A stretch of 36,304 bases of DNA from Micromonospora sp. CPCC 205371 (GCF_026130045.1 NZ_JAIBNX010000017.1:1-36304), one strand, 5' to 3'. Numbered from the stretch's first letter, positions 27,931-35,592 are shown. Notes: a model not told the origin generated them from the letters alone. Translations and numbers: made by a program.

Positions 27931-28191
27931 TCAGAGCGCCGCGGCGTACTGCTGGGCCTGTTCCATCGCGCCGAGCGTGGCGGTCAGGCAGTCCTCGAGC
28001 TCGGTGGCGGCCTGAGCGAGCGCGGCCTGGGCGGAGGTGACCGACTCGTGCCCGCTGCCCTCGACCGCCGCCGCGAGGCTGATCTGTGCCTCGCCGAGCT
28101 TCTCGTTGGCGGCCCGGACGGCCTCCTGGCCTTCCTGCACGTGCGTCATCGCGGCGTCGATGGCCGCCTTCACCTCGGCAACACTCGCCAA
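27931..28191 (-). CDS. Small helical-hairpin protein, first gene of the FtsK-type operon
   Basis: 86 residues with no Trp and no Pro, almost entirely Ala/Glu/Gln/Leu heptad-like sequence. Two long helices (about 3-42 and 50-86) flank a turn with EGSGHES. Size and helix-turn-helix hairpin layout recall WXG100 (Esx) proteins, the small partners or substrates of EccC-type ATPases, but the WXG motif itself is absent. The start is TTG 28191 with a G-rich Shine-Dalgarno sequence (GGGGGG) upstream, and TAAAAT about 30 bases further upstream is a -10 candidate. High expression of a small first gene would suit a substrate or structural subunit; this is inference. Confidence 0.75.
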   Translation of the reverse strand: MASVAEVKAAIDAAMTHVQEGQEAVRAANEKLGEAQISLAAAVEGSGHESVTSAQAALAQAATELEDCLTATLGAMEQAQQYAAAL

Positions 28192-28382
28192 CGGAACCCC
28201 CCTTTAGGTATGAAACAAGGGGATTTTAGGCCATTTATTGCTGAGCTCGGTCACGTATGGCTGCGTGGCGTTCACAGTGTGTCGCAGGGGGTTCCTGTGT
28301 TGCGTCGGTCACACTGGCATCGGCGGTGCGTGGGATACATTTGTTAAACAGACGGTAAAATTTCCGCAAAAGATAGCTTCCC
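28192..28382. promoter_or_regulatory. Divergent promoter region, AT-richer than its surroundings
   Basis: This 191-base gap separates the FtsK-type operon (-) from the dehydrogenase operon (+). It contains a minus-strand -10 candidate TAAAAT (ATTTTA at 28223-28228) and a plus-strand TAAAAT (28356-28361). It also has an inverted repeat CAGTGTG (28275-28281) / CACACTG (28310-28316) and a short palindrome TGTTAAACA (28342-28350). No good -35 boxes were found. The repeats could bind regulators of either operon. Confidence 0.5.
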
Positions 28383-29471
28383 GTGGATGTGCGCCATATG
28401 CAAGACACCGACCCGCTTCCGATGGGACGGATCGTCCAGCTCTCCGGGCCTAAGCTGGTCGAGGTAGTGGATCAACAGCCGACCGCGATGAAGCCCGGCC
28501 AGGTGCGGGTCCGGACACGATACTCCGGCATCTCCGCGGGCACGGAGCTGACCGCGTACCGCGGCACCAACCCGTACCTCAACCGCACCTGGGACCCCGA
28601 CCGCCGGCTCTTTCTCGACGGAGGCGCGGCGCACGTCGACTACCCGATCGCCGGACTCGGGTACTCGGAGGTCGGCGTGATCCTCGAGGTCGCCGACGAC
28701 GTGCGGGACGAGCCCGGCATCCCCGAGGTCGGCGACGTGGTCTGGGGCATCTGGGGTCACCGCAGCGAGGCCCTGCTGCCGGCGGACCGGTTCCTGTACC
28801 ACACCATGCCCGAGCACCTCGACCCGATCGCGGGGACCTTCGTGCGGGCGGGCGCGGTGGCGCTCAATGCCGTGCTCGCCGCCGGCATCCATCTCGGCGA
28901 GACTGTTGTGATCTTCGGCCAGGGCGTGATCGGTCTGCTCGCCACGCGCCTCGCCACGCTCAACGGTGGTGAGGTCGCGGCCGTCGACGCGCTGCCCGTG
29001 CGGCTCGACAAGGCCAAGGAGTACGGCGCGCTGATGACCCTGAACGCCGCCACCGGCTCGGCCGCCGAGGAACTGCGGCAGGTCACCGGCGGGCGGGGGG
29101 CGGACGTCGCCATCGAGATCAGCGGCTCGTACCGGGCGCTGCACGAAGGCATACGCTCGGTCGGTCAGGGGGGCCGGGTGGTGGCCGCCGGCTTCTACCA
29201 GGGCGACGGCGTCGGGCTGCGGCTCGGCGACGAGTTCCACCACAACCGCGTCGAGCTGATCTCGTCGCAGATCAGCGGCGTGCCGCCGGTGGCCTCCGGG
29301 CGGTGGGATCAGGACCGGCTGAACCGGACGTTCCTCCGGCTGGTCGCGAACGGGCAACTGGACCCGGTCGGGCTGGTCAGCCACGTCGTGCCGGTCGAGC
29401 GGGCGGCTGAGGCGTACGAACTGCTCGACCAGCGGCCCGCCGAGGCCCTGCAAGTGATCCTGGAGTTCTGA
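28383..29471 (+). CDS. Zinc-type MDR dehydrogenase without the catalytic Cys
   Basis: Medium-chain dehydrogenase/reductase (about 357-362 residues). It has an N-terminal GroES-like fold with YSGISAGTELTAYRG and a Rossmann domain with FGQGVIGLLATRLA followed by the acidic strand end AAVDALPVRLDKA. A late GGRVVAAGFYQG block is typical of polyol and sugar dehydrogenases. The position usually held by the zinc-ligand Cys is Ser (YSGIS), so catalytic zinc binding as in alcohol dehydrogenases is doubtful. The start is GTG 28383 or ATG 28398; neither has a strong Shine-Dalgarno sequence. The stop overlaps the next ATG (TGATG). The pair suggests oxidation and isomerisation of a sugar or cyclitol. Confidence 0.85.
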   Translation: MDVRHMQDTDPLPMGRIVQLSGPKLVEVVDQQPTAMKPGQVRVRTRYSGISAGTELTAYRGTNPYLNRTWDPDRRLFLDGGAAHVDYPIAGLGYSEVGVILEVADDVRDEPGIPEVGDVVWGIWGHRSEALLPADRFLYHTMPEHLDPIAGTFVRAGAVALNAVLAAGIHLGETVVIFGQGVIGLLATRLATLNGGEVAAVDALPVRLDKAKEYGALMTLNAATGSAAEELRQVTGGRGADVAIEISGSYRALHEGIRSVGQGGRVVAAGFYQGDGVGLRLGDEFHHNRVELISSQISGVPPVASGRWDQDRLNRTFLRLVANGQLDPVGLVSHVVPVERAAEAYELLDQRPAEALQVILEF

Positions 29472-30265
29472 TGGTGAAGATCGCCTGTCAGGAGCAGTTG
29501 CTGCCGGGTACGACGCTCCAACGGAAATGGGAGTTCGCCGTCGCGGCCGGATACGACGCGATCGAGCTGCGCGGCCACGGCGCATACGCCTTCCGCCAGC
29601 GCCTGCCCGAGCTGCGGCGCGCGATCCGCGACGGGGTGATCCTGCCGACCGTGTGTGTCGACATGCGGCATTTCTTCGGCGCTTTCGACCGGGAACTGCG
29701 GCGCGACGCGCTCGACCAGATGAAGTCCCAGCTCTCCGTGATCGCGGACATCGGCGGGCGGGGCGCGGTCACCCCGGCGTCGTACGGGATGTTCTCGCTG
29801 CGGCTGCCGCCGTTCACACCGCCCCGTACGGCCGAGGAGGACCGCGAGGTGCTCCTGGACGGCCTGACCGAGCTGGGCAAGCACGCCGAAAAGGAGGGCG
29901 TGCGGCTGTTCCTGGAGCCGCTCAACCGGTACGAGGACCACATGGTCAACCGGCTGGACCAGGCCATGGACTTGATCCGGACGGTGGGTTCAGACGGGCT
30001 GTCCATCGCCGCCGACACGTACCACATGAACATCGAAGAGGACGATCCGGCGGCCGCTCTGCGCGCTGCGGGTCGCCTCGTCGGCCACGTACAGGTCAGC
30101 GACTCCAACCGACTCCAGCCCGGCGCCGGCCACCTCGACTGGCACGGCATGCTCTCCGCGCTGTCCTGTATGGGTTACGACGGCTTCCTGGCCGTCGAGT
30201 GCCGCCTCCGGGGTAACCCCGCCGAGGCGGTCGCGGGCATCCCCGCGTTCCTCCGATCGCGCTGA
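29471..30265 (+). CDS. Sugar phosphate isomerase/epimerase-type TIM barrel
   Basis: 264-residue member of the AP-endonuclease-2 / xylose-isomerase-like TIM-barrel group. Metal-site residues are recognisable: Glu149 in FLEPLNRYE, Asp182 and His185 in AADTYHMN, His206 in GHVQVSD and Glu243 in AVECRL. Many relatives are isomerases or epimerases of sugars or inositol derivatives (IolE/IolI-like); the substrate is not clear here. It is translationally coupled to the MDR dehydrogenase gene by a one-base TGATG overlap and converges with the DUF4126 gene five bases away. Confidence 0.87.
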   Translation: MVKIACQEQLLPGTTLQRKWEFAVAAGYDAIELRGHGAYAFRQRLPELRRAIRDGVILPTVCVDMRHFFGAFDRELRRDALDQMKSQLSVIADIGGRGAVTPASYGMFSLRLPPFTPPRTAEEDREVLLDGLTELGKHAEKEGVRLFLEPLNRYEDHMVNRLDQAMDLIRTVGSDGLSIAADTYHMNIEEDDPAAALRAAGRLVGHVQVSDSNRLQPGAGHLDWHGMLSALSCMGYDGFLAVECRLRGNPAEAVAGIPAFLRSR

Positions 30266-30270
30266 GCGTT

Positions 30271-30879
30271 TCAGACGCGGAAGCCCGCTGCTCGCGCGGC
30301 CTGTCGCTCCCGCTTTCGGTTACGCCGGCGGCGCAGCACCCAGGGCACGAAAAGCACCATGCCCACCAGGAAAACCAGCACCAGCACAGGTAGCAGGATG
30401 GCGACCAGCGACATCGTCACGCTGGTGACGTCTTCCGCGGTGCTCGCCACCGGTGCGCCGACACCCGCCGTCGACGCGTTGATGACGCCGCGCGACAGCG
30501 ACTTGACCCCGTGTACGCCGAACGCGATCGCCACACCCGCGACCACCGGTATCCACTGCTTCGTGTCGCCCGGGTCGCTCACCATCACGGTCTCCGAGCC
30601 GGCGCCCGCGCCGAACGCCAGCCCGCCCGCCGTCGGCCGCACCACGGTCTGGAGCATGTCGTTGACGTGGTCGACGACCGGCACCTTGTCGGCCACGATC
30701 TCCACGAGCAGAAGCACCGCGAGGATGGCCATGACCCAGCCGTTGCTGAGCCATCGCCACCCGTCGGGCAGGTCCAGGAGATCGGTGTATCGCGCCAGCA
30801 CACCCATCGTGAGCAGCGGAATGTAGGCGTTGAGCCCTGCGGACGCGGCCAGGCCGGTCCCCGTGAGCGCTTCCAGCAC
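30271..30879 (-). CDS. DUF4126 integral membrane protein
   Basis: 202 residues starting at GTG 30879, reading VLEALTGTGLAASAGLNAYIPLL, the usual family N-terminus. About five membrane segments surround the HVNDMLQTVVRP loop, and the C-terminus is very basic (RRRRNRKRERQ). The function is unknown. Upstream in-frame sequence to 31029 is polar, repeat-like and not homologous. It shares an intergenic region with nucS, and a stem-loop lies in that gap. Confidence 0.82.
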   Translation of the reverse strand: MLEALTGTGLAASAGLNAYIPLLTMGVLARYTDLLDLPDGWRWLSNGWVMAILAVLLLVEIVADKVPVVDHVNDMLQTVVRPTAGGLAFGAGAGSETVMVSDPGDTKQWIPVVAGVAIAFGVHGVKSLSRGVINASTAGVGAPVASTAEDVTSVTMSLVAILLPVLVLVFLVGMVLFVPWVLRRRRNRKRERQAARAAGFRV

Positions 30880-30929
30880 GTGTCCAGCATCGCACTCCCC
30901 CGCCAGCAATTCTGGCCCTCGCTCCGCTC

Positions 30930-30958
30930 GGCCGGCTCGCGCGCCTTTGGCGCCGGCC
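30930..30958. repeat. Compound stem-loop in the DUF4126-nucS gap
   Basis: Inner arms GCGCC/GGCGC (30941-30945, 30949-30953) with a TTT loop sit inside outer arms GGCCG/CGGCC (30930-30934, 30954-30958). The surrounding bases (GCTCCGCTCGG and similar short words) resemble on the other strand the first 80 bases of the window, so this may be a copy of a dispersed intergenic repeat. Confidence 0.35.
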
Positions 30959-31034
30959 TGTAGACCCCAGCCGCTCCGGTCGCTTCGCTCCCTGCGCTTT
31001 GCGGGGTCTGCGGCCGGCGGCGCGCTCACTTGGT

Positions 31035-31040
31035 TAGTCT
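31035..31040 (+). promoter_or_regulatory. Leaderless -10 box for nucS
   Basis: TAGTCT lies exactly six bases before GTG 31047, in a TANNNT leaderless arrangement. There is no Shine-Dalgarno sequence. An upstream TTGGTT is too close to be a -35. Confidence 0.5.
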
Positions 31041-31046
31041 CTTCGG

Positions 31047-31706
31047 GTGCGGTTGGTGATTGCGCGATGCTCGGTGGACTATGTCGGACGGCTCTCGGCG
31101 CATCTGCCGCCAGCGACCCGACTACTCATGATCAAGGCTGACGGGTCGGTGTCGATCCACGCCGACGACCGGGCCTACAAGCCACTCAACTGGATGAGCC
31201 CGCCGTGCCGCCTGGAAGAGGCCCCCGGAGTGTGGCGGGTCGTCAACAAGGCCGGCGAAGAGCTGCGCATCCTGCTGGAGGAGATCTTCCAGGACGTCTC
31301 GTACGACCTGGGCGTCGACCCCGGGCTCCAGAAGGACGGCGTCGAGGCGCACCTCCAGGAGCTGTTGGCCGCCAACCCGACCGAGTTCGGTGACGGGTAT
31401 GTGCTGGTCAAGCGGGAGTACATGACCGCGATCGGGCCGGTCGACCTGCTCTGCCGCGACGGTGCGGGCGCCGCGGTGGCGGTCGAGATCAAGCGGCGGG
31501 GCGAGATCGACGGTGTCGAGCAGCTCACCCGCTACCTCGAACTGCTCAACCGCGATCCGCTGCTATCGCCGGTCGCGGGCATCTTCGCGGCCCAGGAGAT
31601 CAAGCCCCAGGCGCGGGTGCTCGCCGAAGACCGCGGCATCCGGTGCGTGGTCGTCAACTACGACAAGCTCCGCGGCATCGAGCGGGATGAGCTGACGCTG
31701 TTCTAG
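31047..31706 (+). CDS. nucS: Mismatch-specific endonuclease NucS (EndoMS)
   Basis: Non-canonical mismatch repair nuclease of actinobacteria and archaea, which lack MutS/MutL in this role; it cuts both strands at mismatches. The 219-residue protein has an N-terminal DNA-binding and dimerisation domain ([15 protein letters not shown], then WMSPPC) and a C-terminal RecB-like nuclease core with Asp133 (GPVDLLC), Glu147 and Lys149 (VEIKRR), plus the GVEQLTRY helix. The C-terminus ends in Leu-Thr-Leu-Phe, a likely sliding-clamp contact. The start is GTG 31047, supported by the leaderless -10 box. Confidence 0.95.
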   Translation: MRLVIARCSVDYVGRLSAHLPPATRLLMIKADGSVSIHADDRAYKPLNWMSPPCRLEEAPGVWRVVNKAGEELRILLEEIFQDVSYDLGVDPGLQKDGVEAHLQELLAANPTEFGDGYVLVKREYMTAIGPVDLLCRDGAGAAVAVEIKRRGEIDGVEQLTRYLELLNRDPLLSPVAGIFAAQEIKPQARVLAEDRGIRCVVVNYDKLRGIERDELTLF

Positions 31707-31717
31707 GGCTAAGGGCC

Positions 31718-31745
31718 GGAGCCCGCTCCGGGGGTAGCGGGCTCC
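31718..31745. terminator. Perfect stem-loop between convergent nucS and the TM2 gene
   Basis: GGAGCCCGCT (31718-31727) pairs perfectly with AGCGGGCTCC (31736-31745) around an eight-base loop. There is no T-tract on either side. Placed between two convergent genes, it is a likely bidirectional terminator. Confidence 0.75.
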
Positions 31746-31758
31746 AGCGTGCCCTCGC

Positions 31759-31977
31759 TCAGGCAGCCTTGGCGTTGACCGCGGCGACCTGCTTCGGCAG
31801 CGTGAACAGGTCGATCAGCAGGCCGATGCCCAGCCAGCCGAACGTGAAGATGTAGCTGATCGCACGACCGGTCTTGCCCAGGTAGAACTGGTGGACGCCG
31901 ATCACGCCAAGGAAGAACCAGAGCAGGTACGCGGTGCCAACGCTCTTCTGCGCGGGGGCCGCGACGTCAGTAGCCAC
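31759..31977 (-). CDS. TM2-domain small membrane protein
   Basis: 72 residues with two membrane helices and the TM2 signature LGVIGVHQFYLGKTGRAISY, then GIGLLIDLFTLP. The function of bacterial TM2 proteins is not settled. GTG 31977 is chosen because family-like sequence begins there. A much longer open frame extends upstream but is antisense to the aldehyde dehydrogenase gene. AGAGG about ten bases upstream is a weak ribosome site. Confidence 0.8.
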   Translation of the reverse strand: MATDVAAPAQKSVGTAYLLWFFLGVIGVHQFYLGKTGRAISYIFTFGWLGIGLLIDLFTLPKQVAAVNAKAA

Positions 31978-32096
31978 AGAAAGTACGCCTCTCAGCGGGA
32001 TTGAAGATGGACGACGGGCAAGATACTCCCTTCGCCCGCGTCCCGCTGCCCCGTTGAGCACTATGGACACTGCGGTGATTAGTCCACTACGGACGG

Positions 32097-33602
32097 TCAG
32101 TTTCCGCGGCCGTACATGAACTTGACGAGCTTGACGATGCGGTCGACCTGAGCCGGCGTGCGGTCGAACGTCATGGCCGGCAGCAGCGACGGTCCGCGCC
32201 GGCGAGTGACCGCCTTGGATCGGCCGAACTCGCGCAGGCCGTCGTCGCCATGAATGCGCCCGAAGCCGGAGTCGCCCACGCCGCCGAACGGCAGGGTGGA
32301 CATGCCGACGAACGTGAGCGTCGAGTTGACCGCGCTCATACCCGAGCGCAGCCTGCGGGCGATCGCCACCGCGCGCTGCCGGCCGAACACCGAGCCGCCC
32401 AGCCCGTACGGGACGGCGTTGGCGCGGGCGACCGCGTCGTCGGCGTCGCGCACCCGGGTGATCGTGAGGGTGGGGCCGAAGGTCTCCTCGCGGACCGCAG
32501 CCGAGTCTTCGGGTACATCCACCAGGATGGTCGGCTTGACGTAGGGCGGCTGCACGGCCTCGGGGCCACCCAGTACGGCCCGGCCGCCGCGCGCGATGGC
32601 GTCGTCGATGTGCCGGCGGATGATGTCGATCTGGGAGGGCATCGTGATCGGGCCAAGGTCGGCGCCCTCGCCCGCTCCCACGGTCAGCTTGCTGGCGCGC
32701 TCCACCACCTTGGCGACGAAGGCGTCGTAGACCGGCTCGACGGCGTACACCCGCTCGATGCCGATGCAGGTCTGACCGGCGTTGGTCAGCCCGCCCCACA
32801 CGCACGCCTCGGCCGCCTTGTCCAGATCGGCGTCCGCGTCGACGATCATCGCGTCCTTGCCGCCCGCTTCCAGTAGCACCGGCGTCAGCGACTCGGCGCA
32901 GGCCGCCATCACCTTCTTCGCCGTCGCGGTCGAGCCGGTGAACGCCACCTTGCCGACCCCGGACCGGCACAGCGTCGCGCCGACGTCGCCGAGACCATGT
33001 ACCGCCTGGAAGACCGGCTGCTCGGGCACCGCCCGCGCGAAGGAGTCGACCAGCCACTGCCCGACGGCCGGGGTGTACTCGCTCGGCTTGAACACCACGG
33101 CGTTTCCGGCGGCCAGCGCGTAGGCGATCGAGCCGACCGGCGTGAGCACCGGATAGTTCCACGGGCCGATCACGCCGATCACGCCGTACGGCTGGTACTC
33201 CAGGTGCGCGGAGAACTCGGCCAGTACCAGCCGGCTGCGCATCCGGCGTGGCCCCAGGACCCGGCGGGCGTTGCGGGTGGCCCAGTCGATGTGCTCGATC
33301 GCGGAAACCGCCTCGACGATGGCCTCCGCGACCGGCTTGCCGCCCTCCTTGTTCGACAGCTCAGCCAGCGTGGTGATCTCGTGCGCGAGCAGCGCCCGCC
33401 AGCGCAGGAGGCGCTCCTTGCGGCCGGAAAATCCGAGCCCCGCCCACCAGAGGCTGGCCTCGCGTCCCCGCTCGACGGCGCGCGCCACGTCGTCAGGGGT
33501 CGCCACCGCGAAGCGGGCGGCTTCGGCGCCGGTCGCCGGGTTGGGGGGGGCCAGGTCGCCGTCTTCGGTCCGGGGCACCCCCGGGCTGTGGCCCGCCCGC
33601 AT
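32097..33602 (-). CDS. Aldehyde dehydrogenase family enzyme
   Basis: NAD(P)-dependent oxidation of an aldehyde to an acid. The 501-residue protein has the NAD-site blocks GVIGVIGPWNYP and VVFKPSEYTP, then FTGSTATAKKV, the catalytic Glu245 in LLEAGGKD and the catalytic Cys279 in NAGQTCIG. The closing PFGGVGDSGFGRIHG block is typical of the succinate-semialdehyde / ALDH3-like branch. The exact substrate is unknown. TAGACT lies exactly six bases before the ATG, so it is probably leaderless. It is divergent from the fused dehydrogenase gene across a 159-base gap. Confidence 0.92.
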   Translation of the reverse strand: MRAGHSPGVPRTEDGDLAPPNPATGAEAARFAVATPDDVARAVERGREASLWWAGLGFSGRKERLLRWRALLAHEITTLAELSNKEGGKPVAEAIVEAVSAIEHIDWATRNARRVLGPRRMRSRLVLAEFSAHLEYQPYGVIGVIGPWNYPVLTPVGSIAYALAAGNAVVFKPSEYTPAVGQWLVDSFARAVPEQPVFQAVHGLGDVGATLCRSGVGKVAFTGSTATAKKVMAACAESLTPVLLEAGGKDAMIVDADADLDKAAEACVWGGLTNAGQTCIGIERVYAVEPVYDAFVAKVVERASKLTVGAGEGADLGPITMPSQIDIIRRHIDDAIARGGRAVLGGPEAVQPPYVKPTILVDVPEDSAAVREETFGPTLTITRVRDADDAVARANAVPYGLGGSVFGRQRAVAIARRLRSGMSAVNSTLTFVGMSTLPFGGVGDSGFGRIHGDDGLREFGRSKAVTRRRGPSLLPAMTFDRTPAQVDRIVKLVKFMYGRGN

Positions 33603-33608
33603 GCCGGG

Positions 33609-33614
33609 AGTCTA
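33609..33614 (-). promoter_or_regulatory. Leaderless -10 box for the aldehyde dehydrogenase gene
   Basis: TAGACT on the minus strand followed by six bases and ATG 33602, the same hexamer and spacing as at meaA. The rest of the gap to 33761 holds a GCCACC/GGTGGC inverted repeat (33686-33702) and no further gene. Confidence 0.5.
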
Positions 33615-33761
33615 AACCCGCACGTTACCCGCCGGTAGCCGCTCCTGCGCCCTGATCACGGGCAGGGGTGGGAGTGGTGAAGTTTGCCACCGGGAGGGTG
33701 GCGCTCGGGTGGTACGTGGCAGACTCGCGCGCAGAGCCTCAACGACCGTTTAGGGGTAGCC

Positions 33762-35552
33762 GTGGCGCGCGAGTTCAGGACCGTCGGCGTTGTTGGTCTG
33801 GGCACCATGGGCGCTGGGATCGTCGAGGTTTTCGCCCGCAACGGGGTCGACGTACTGGCGGTCGAGATCAATGAGGCGGCTCTGGAACGAGGGCGCAGCA
33901 GGCTCACGGGATCGACCGACCGGGCGGTCGCGAAAGGGAAGCTGAGCCCCGAAGACCGCGACGCGCTTCAGTCGCGGATCAGCTTCGCCGTTGGGCTGGA
34001 GGCGCTGCACGACGTCGACCTGGTCATCGAGGCGGTGCCGGAGAAGCTGGAGCTGAAGCGGCAGATCTTCGGCGAGCTCGATCGCATCTGCAAGCCCGCC
34101 GCGATCCTGGCCACCAACACATCGTCGTTGAGCGTCACCGAGATCTCGGTGGCCACCCACCGGCCGAACCAGGTGATCGGCATCCACTTCTTCAACCCGG
34201 CGCCGGTGATGAAGTTCGTCGAGATCGTGCGCACCGTGGTGACCGCGCCCGAGGTGGTGGCTGACGTCGAGGCGCTGTGCACGCGGCTCGGCAAGGTCGA
34301 CGTGACCATCAACGACCGGGCCGGGTTCATCGCGAACGCTTTGCTGTTCGGGTACCTCAACCACGCGGTGTCGATGTACGAGGCGAAGTACGCGACGCGG
34401 GAGGACATCGACGCGGCCATGAAGCTCGGCTGCGGGCTGCCGATGGGGCCGCTCGCGCTGATGGACCTGATCGGCGTCGACACGGCGTACGAGATCCTCG
34501 ACACGATGTACCGCCGGGGTGGGCGAGACCGCCGGCACGCGCCCGTGCCTCTGATCAAGCAGATGGTCACGGCGGGACTGCTCGGCCGGAAGTCGGGACG
34601 GGGCTTCTACACCTACGAGAAGCCGGGTTCGCCTGTCGTCGTACCCGATGAGCAGACGCCGAATGCGGCGGAGTCGGCGGCTGCCGAAGGTGCGCGCGGG
34701 ATCGCGACCGTCGGTGTCGTGGGGTCCGGCGCCATGGCCATCGGGATCATCGAGGTCTTCGCGAAGGCCGGCTACCAGGTCGTCTCGGTGACCCGCGGCG
34801 GCGAGAAGTCCGCGCTAGTCTGCGAGGCGGTGAAGAAGTCGCTCAACAAGGGCGTCGTGCGCGGCAAGCTCACCGAAGCGGACCGAGACGCGGCGCTCGG
34901 CCGGGTGACCTGGTCGACGAACCTCGACCACCTCGCCGACGTCGACCTGGTCGTCGAGGCCGTGGTCGAAGAGTTGAGCGTCAAGCAGGCGCTCTTCGCG
35001 TCGCTCGACGAGATCTGCAAACCCGGCGTCGTGCTGGCGACCACCACGTCATCGTTGCCGGTGATCGAGTGCGCGATGTCGACGCATCGGCCGGCTGACG
35101 TCGTCGGGCTGCACTTCTTCAACCCGGCGCCGGTCATGCCGCTGGTCGAGATCGTGCGCACGATCCGCACGTCACCGGAGGCGGTGGCGACCGCTCGCGC
35201 GGTGGTCGCGGCGCTCGGTAAGACCGGCGTGGTGTGCGCGGACCGGTCGGGGTTCATCGTCAACGCTTTGCTTTTCCCGTACCTGAACGACGCCGTCAAG
35301 ATGCTCGAAGCCTCGTACGCGACCGCCGACGACATCGATCACGCCATGAAGCTGGGCTGCGGCTACCCGATGGGACCGTTCGAGCTGCTCGACGTCGTCG
35401 GGCTCGACGTGTCGCTGGCCATCCAGCGAGAGCTGTACCTGGAGCTGCGCGAGCCCGGGTTCGCGCCAGCGCCCCTGCTCGAACACCTCGTCACCGCCGG
35501 TTACCTCGGCCGCAAGGTAGGCAGGGGCTTCCGCGACCACACCGACCGGTGA
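33762..35552 (+). CDS. Tandem-fused double 3-hydroxyacyl-CoA dehydrogenase
   Basis: 596 residues made of two complete 3-hydroxybutyryl-CoA dehydrogenase units joined by a flexible Pro/Glu/Ala-rich linker (about residues 288-315). Unit 1 has GLGTMGAG, TNTSSLSVTEI, the catalytic His in GIHFFNPAPVMKFVEIV and the closing GRKSGRGFYTY. Unit 2 repeats the order from GSGAMAIG (residues 321-328), TTTSSLPVIEC, GLHFFNPAPVMPLVEIV and GRKVGRGFRDH. Unit 2 departs at the nucleotide loop (third Gly to Ala) and at the Asn of NTSS (now Thr), while keeping the catalytic His. GTG 33762 is chosen because the fold begins there; earlier frame sequence is not homologous. It likely acts in fatty-acid or butanoate metabolism. 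Confidence 0.93.
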   Translation: MAREFRTVGVVGLGTMGAGIVEVFARNGVDVLAVEINEAALERGRSRLTGSTDRAVAKGKLSPEDRDALQSRISFAVGLEALHDVDLVIEAVPEKLELKRQIFGELDRICKPAAILATNTSSLSVTEISVATHRPNQVIGIHFFNPAPVMKFVEIVRTVVTAPEVVADVEALCTRLGKVDVTINDRAGFIANALLFGYLNHAVSMYEAKYATREDIDAAMKLGCGLPMGPLALMDLIGVDTAYEILDTMYRRGGRDRRHAPVPLIKQMVTAGLLGRKSGRGFYTYEKPGSPVVVPDEQTPNAAESAAAEGARGIATVGVVGSGAMAIGIIEVFAKAGYQVVSVTRGGEKSALVCEAVKKSLNKGVVRGKLTEADRDAALGRVTWSTNLDHLADVDLVVEAVVEELSVKQALFASLDEICKPGVVLATTTSSLPVIECAMSTHRPADVVGLHFFNPAPVMPLVEIVRTIRTSPEAVATARAVVAALGKTGVVCADRSGFIVNALLFPYLNDAVKMLEASYATADDIDHAMKLGCGYPMGPFELLDVVGLDVSLAIQRELYLELREPGFAPAPLLEHLVTAGYLGRKVGRGFRDHTDR

Positions 35553-35592
35553 GCGTGTCAACAGGGCCGTGCGGTCGGGGCGTCTGTCGGGT

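Noticed and set aside
23791-28191. Calling the FtsK-type operon a standard type VII (ESX) secretion locus
   Set aside because: There is no WXG100 motif, no EccB, EccD or EccE, no mycosin protease, and no TM segment visible in the ATPase, so only a resemblance can be claimed.
31759-33162. A 467-residue minus-strand frame ending in the TM2 protein
   Set aside because: Only the last 72 residues look like a protein family. The rest is an alternate frame of the aldehyde dehydrogenase gene on the same strand.
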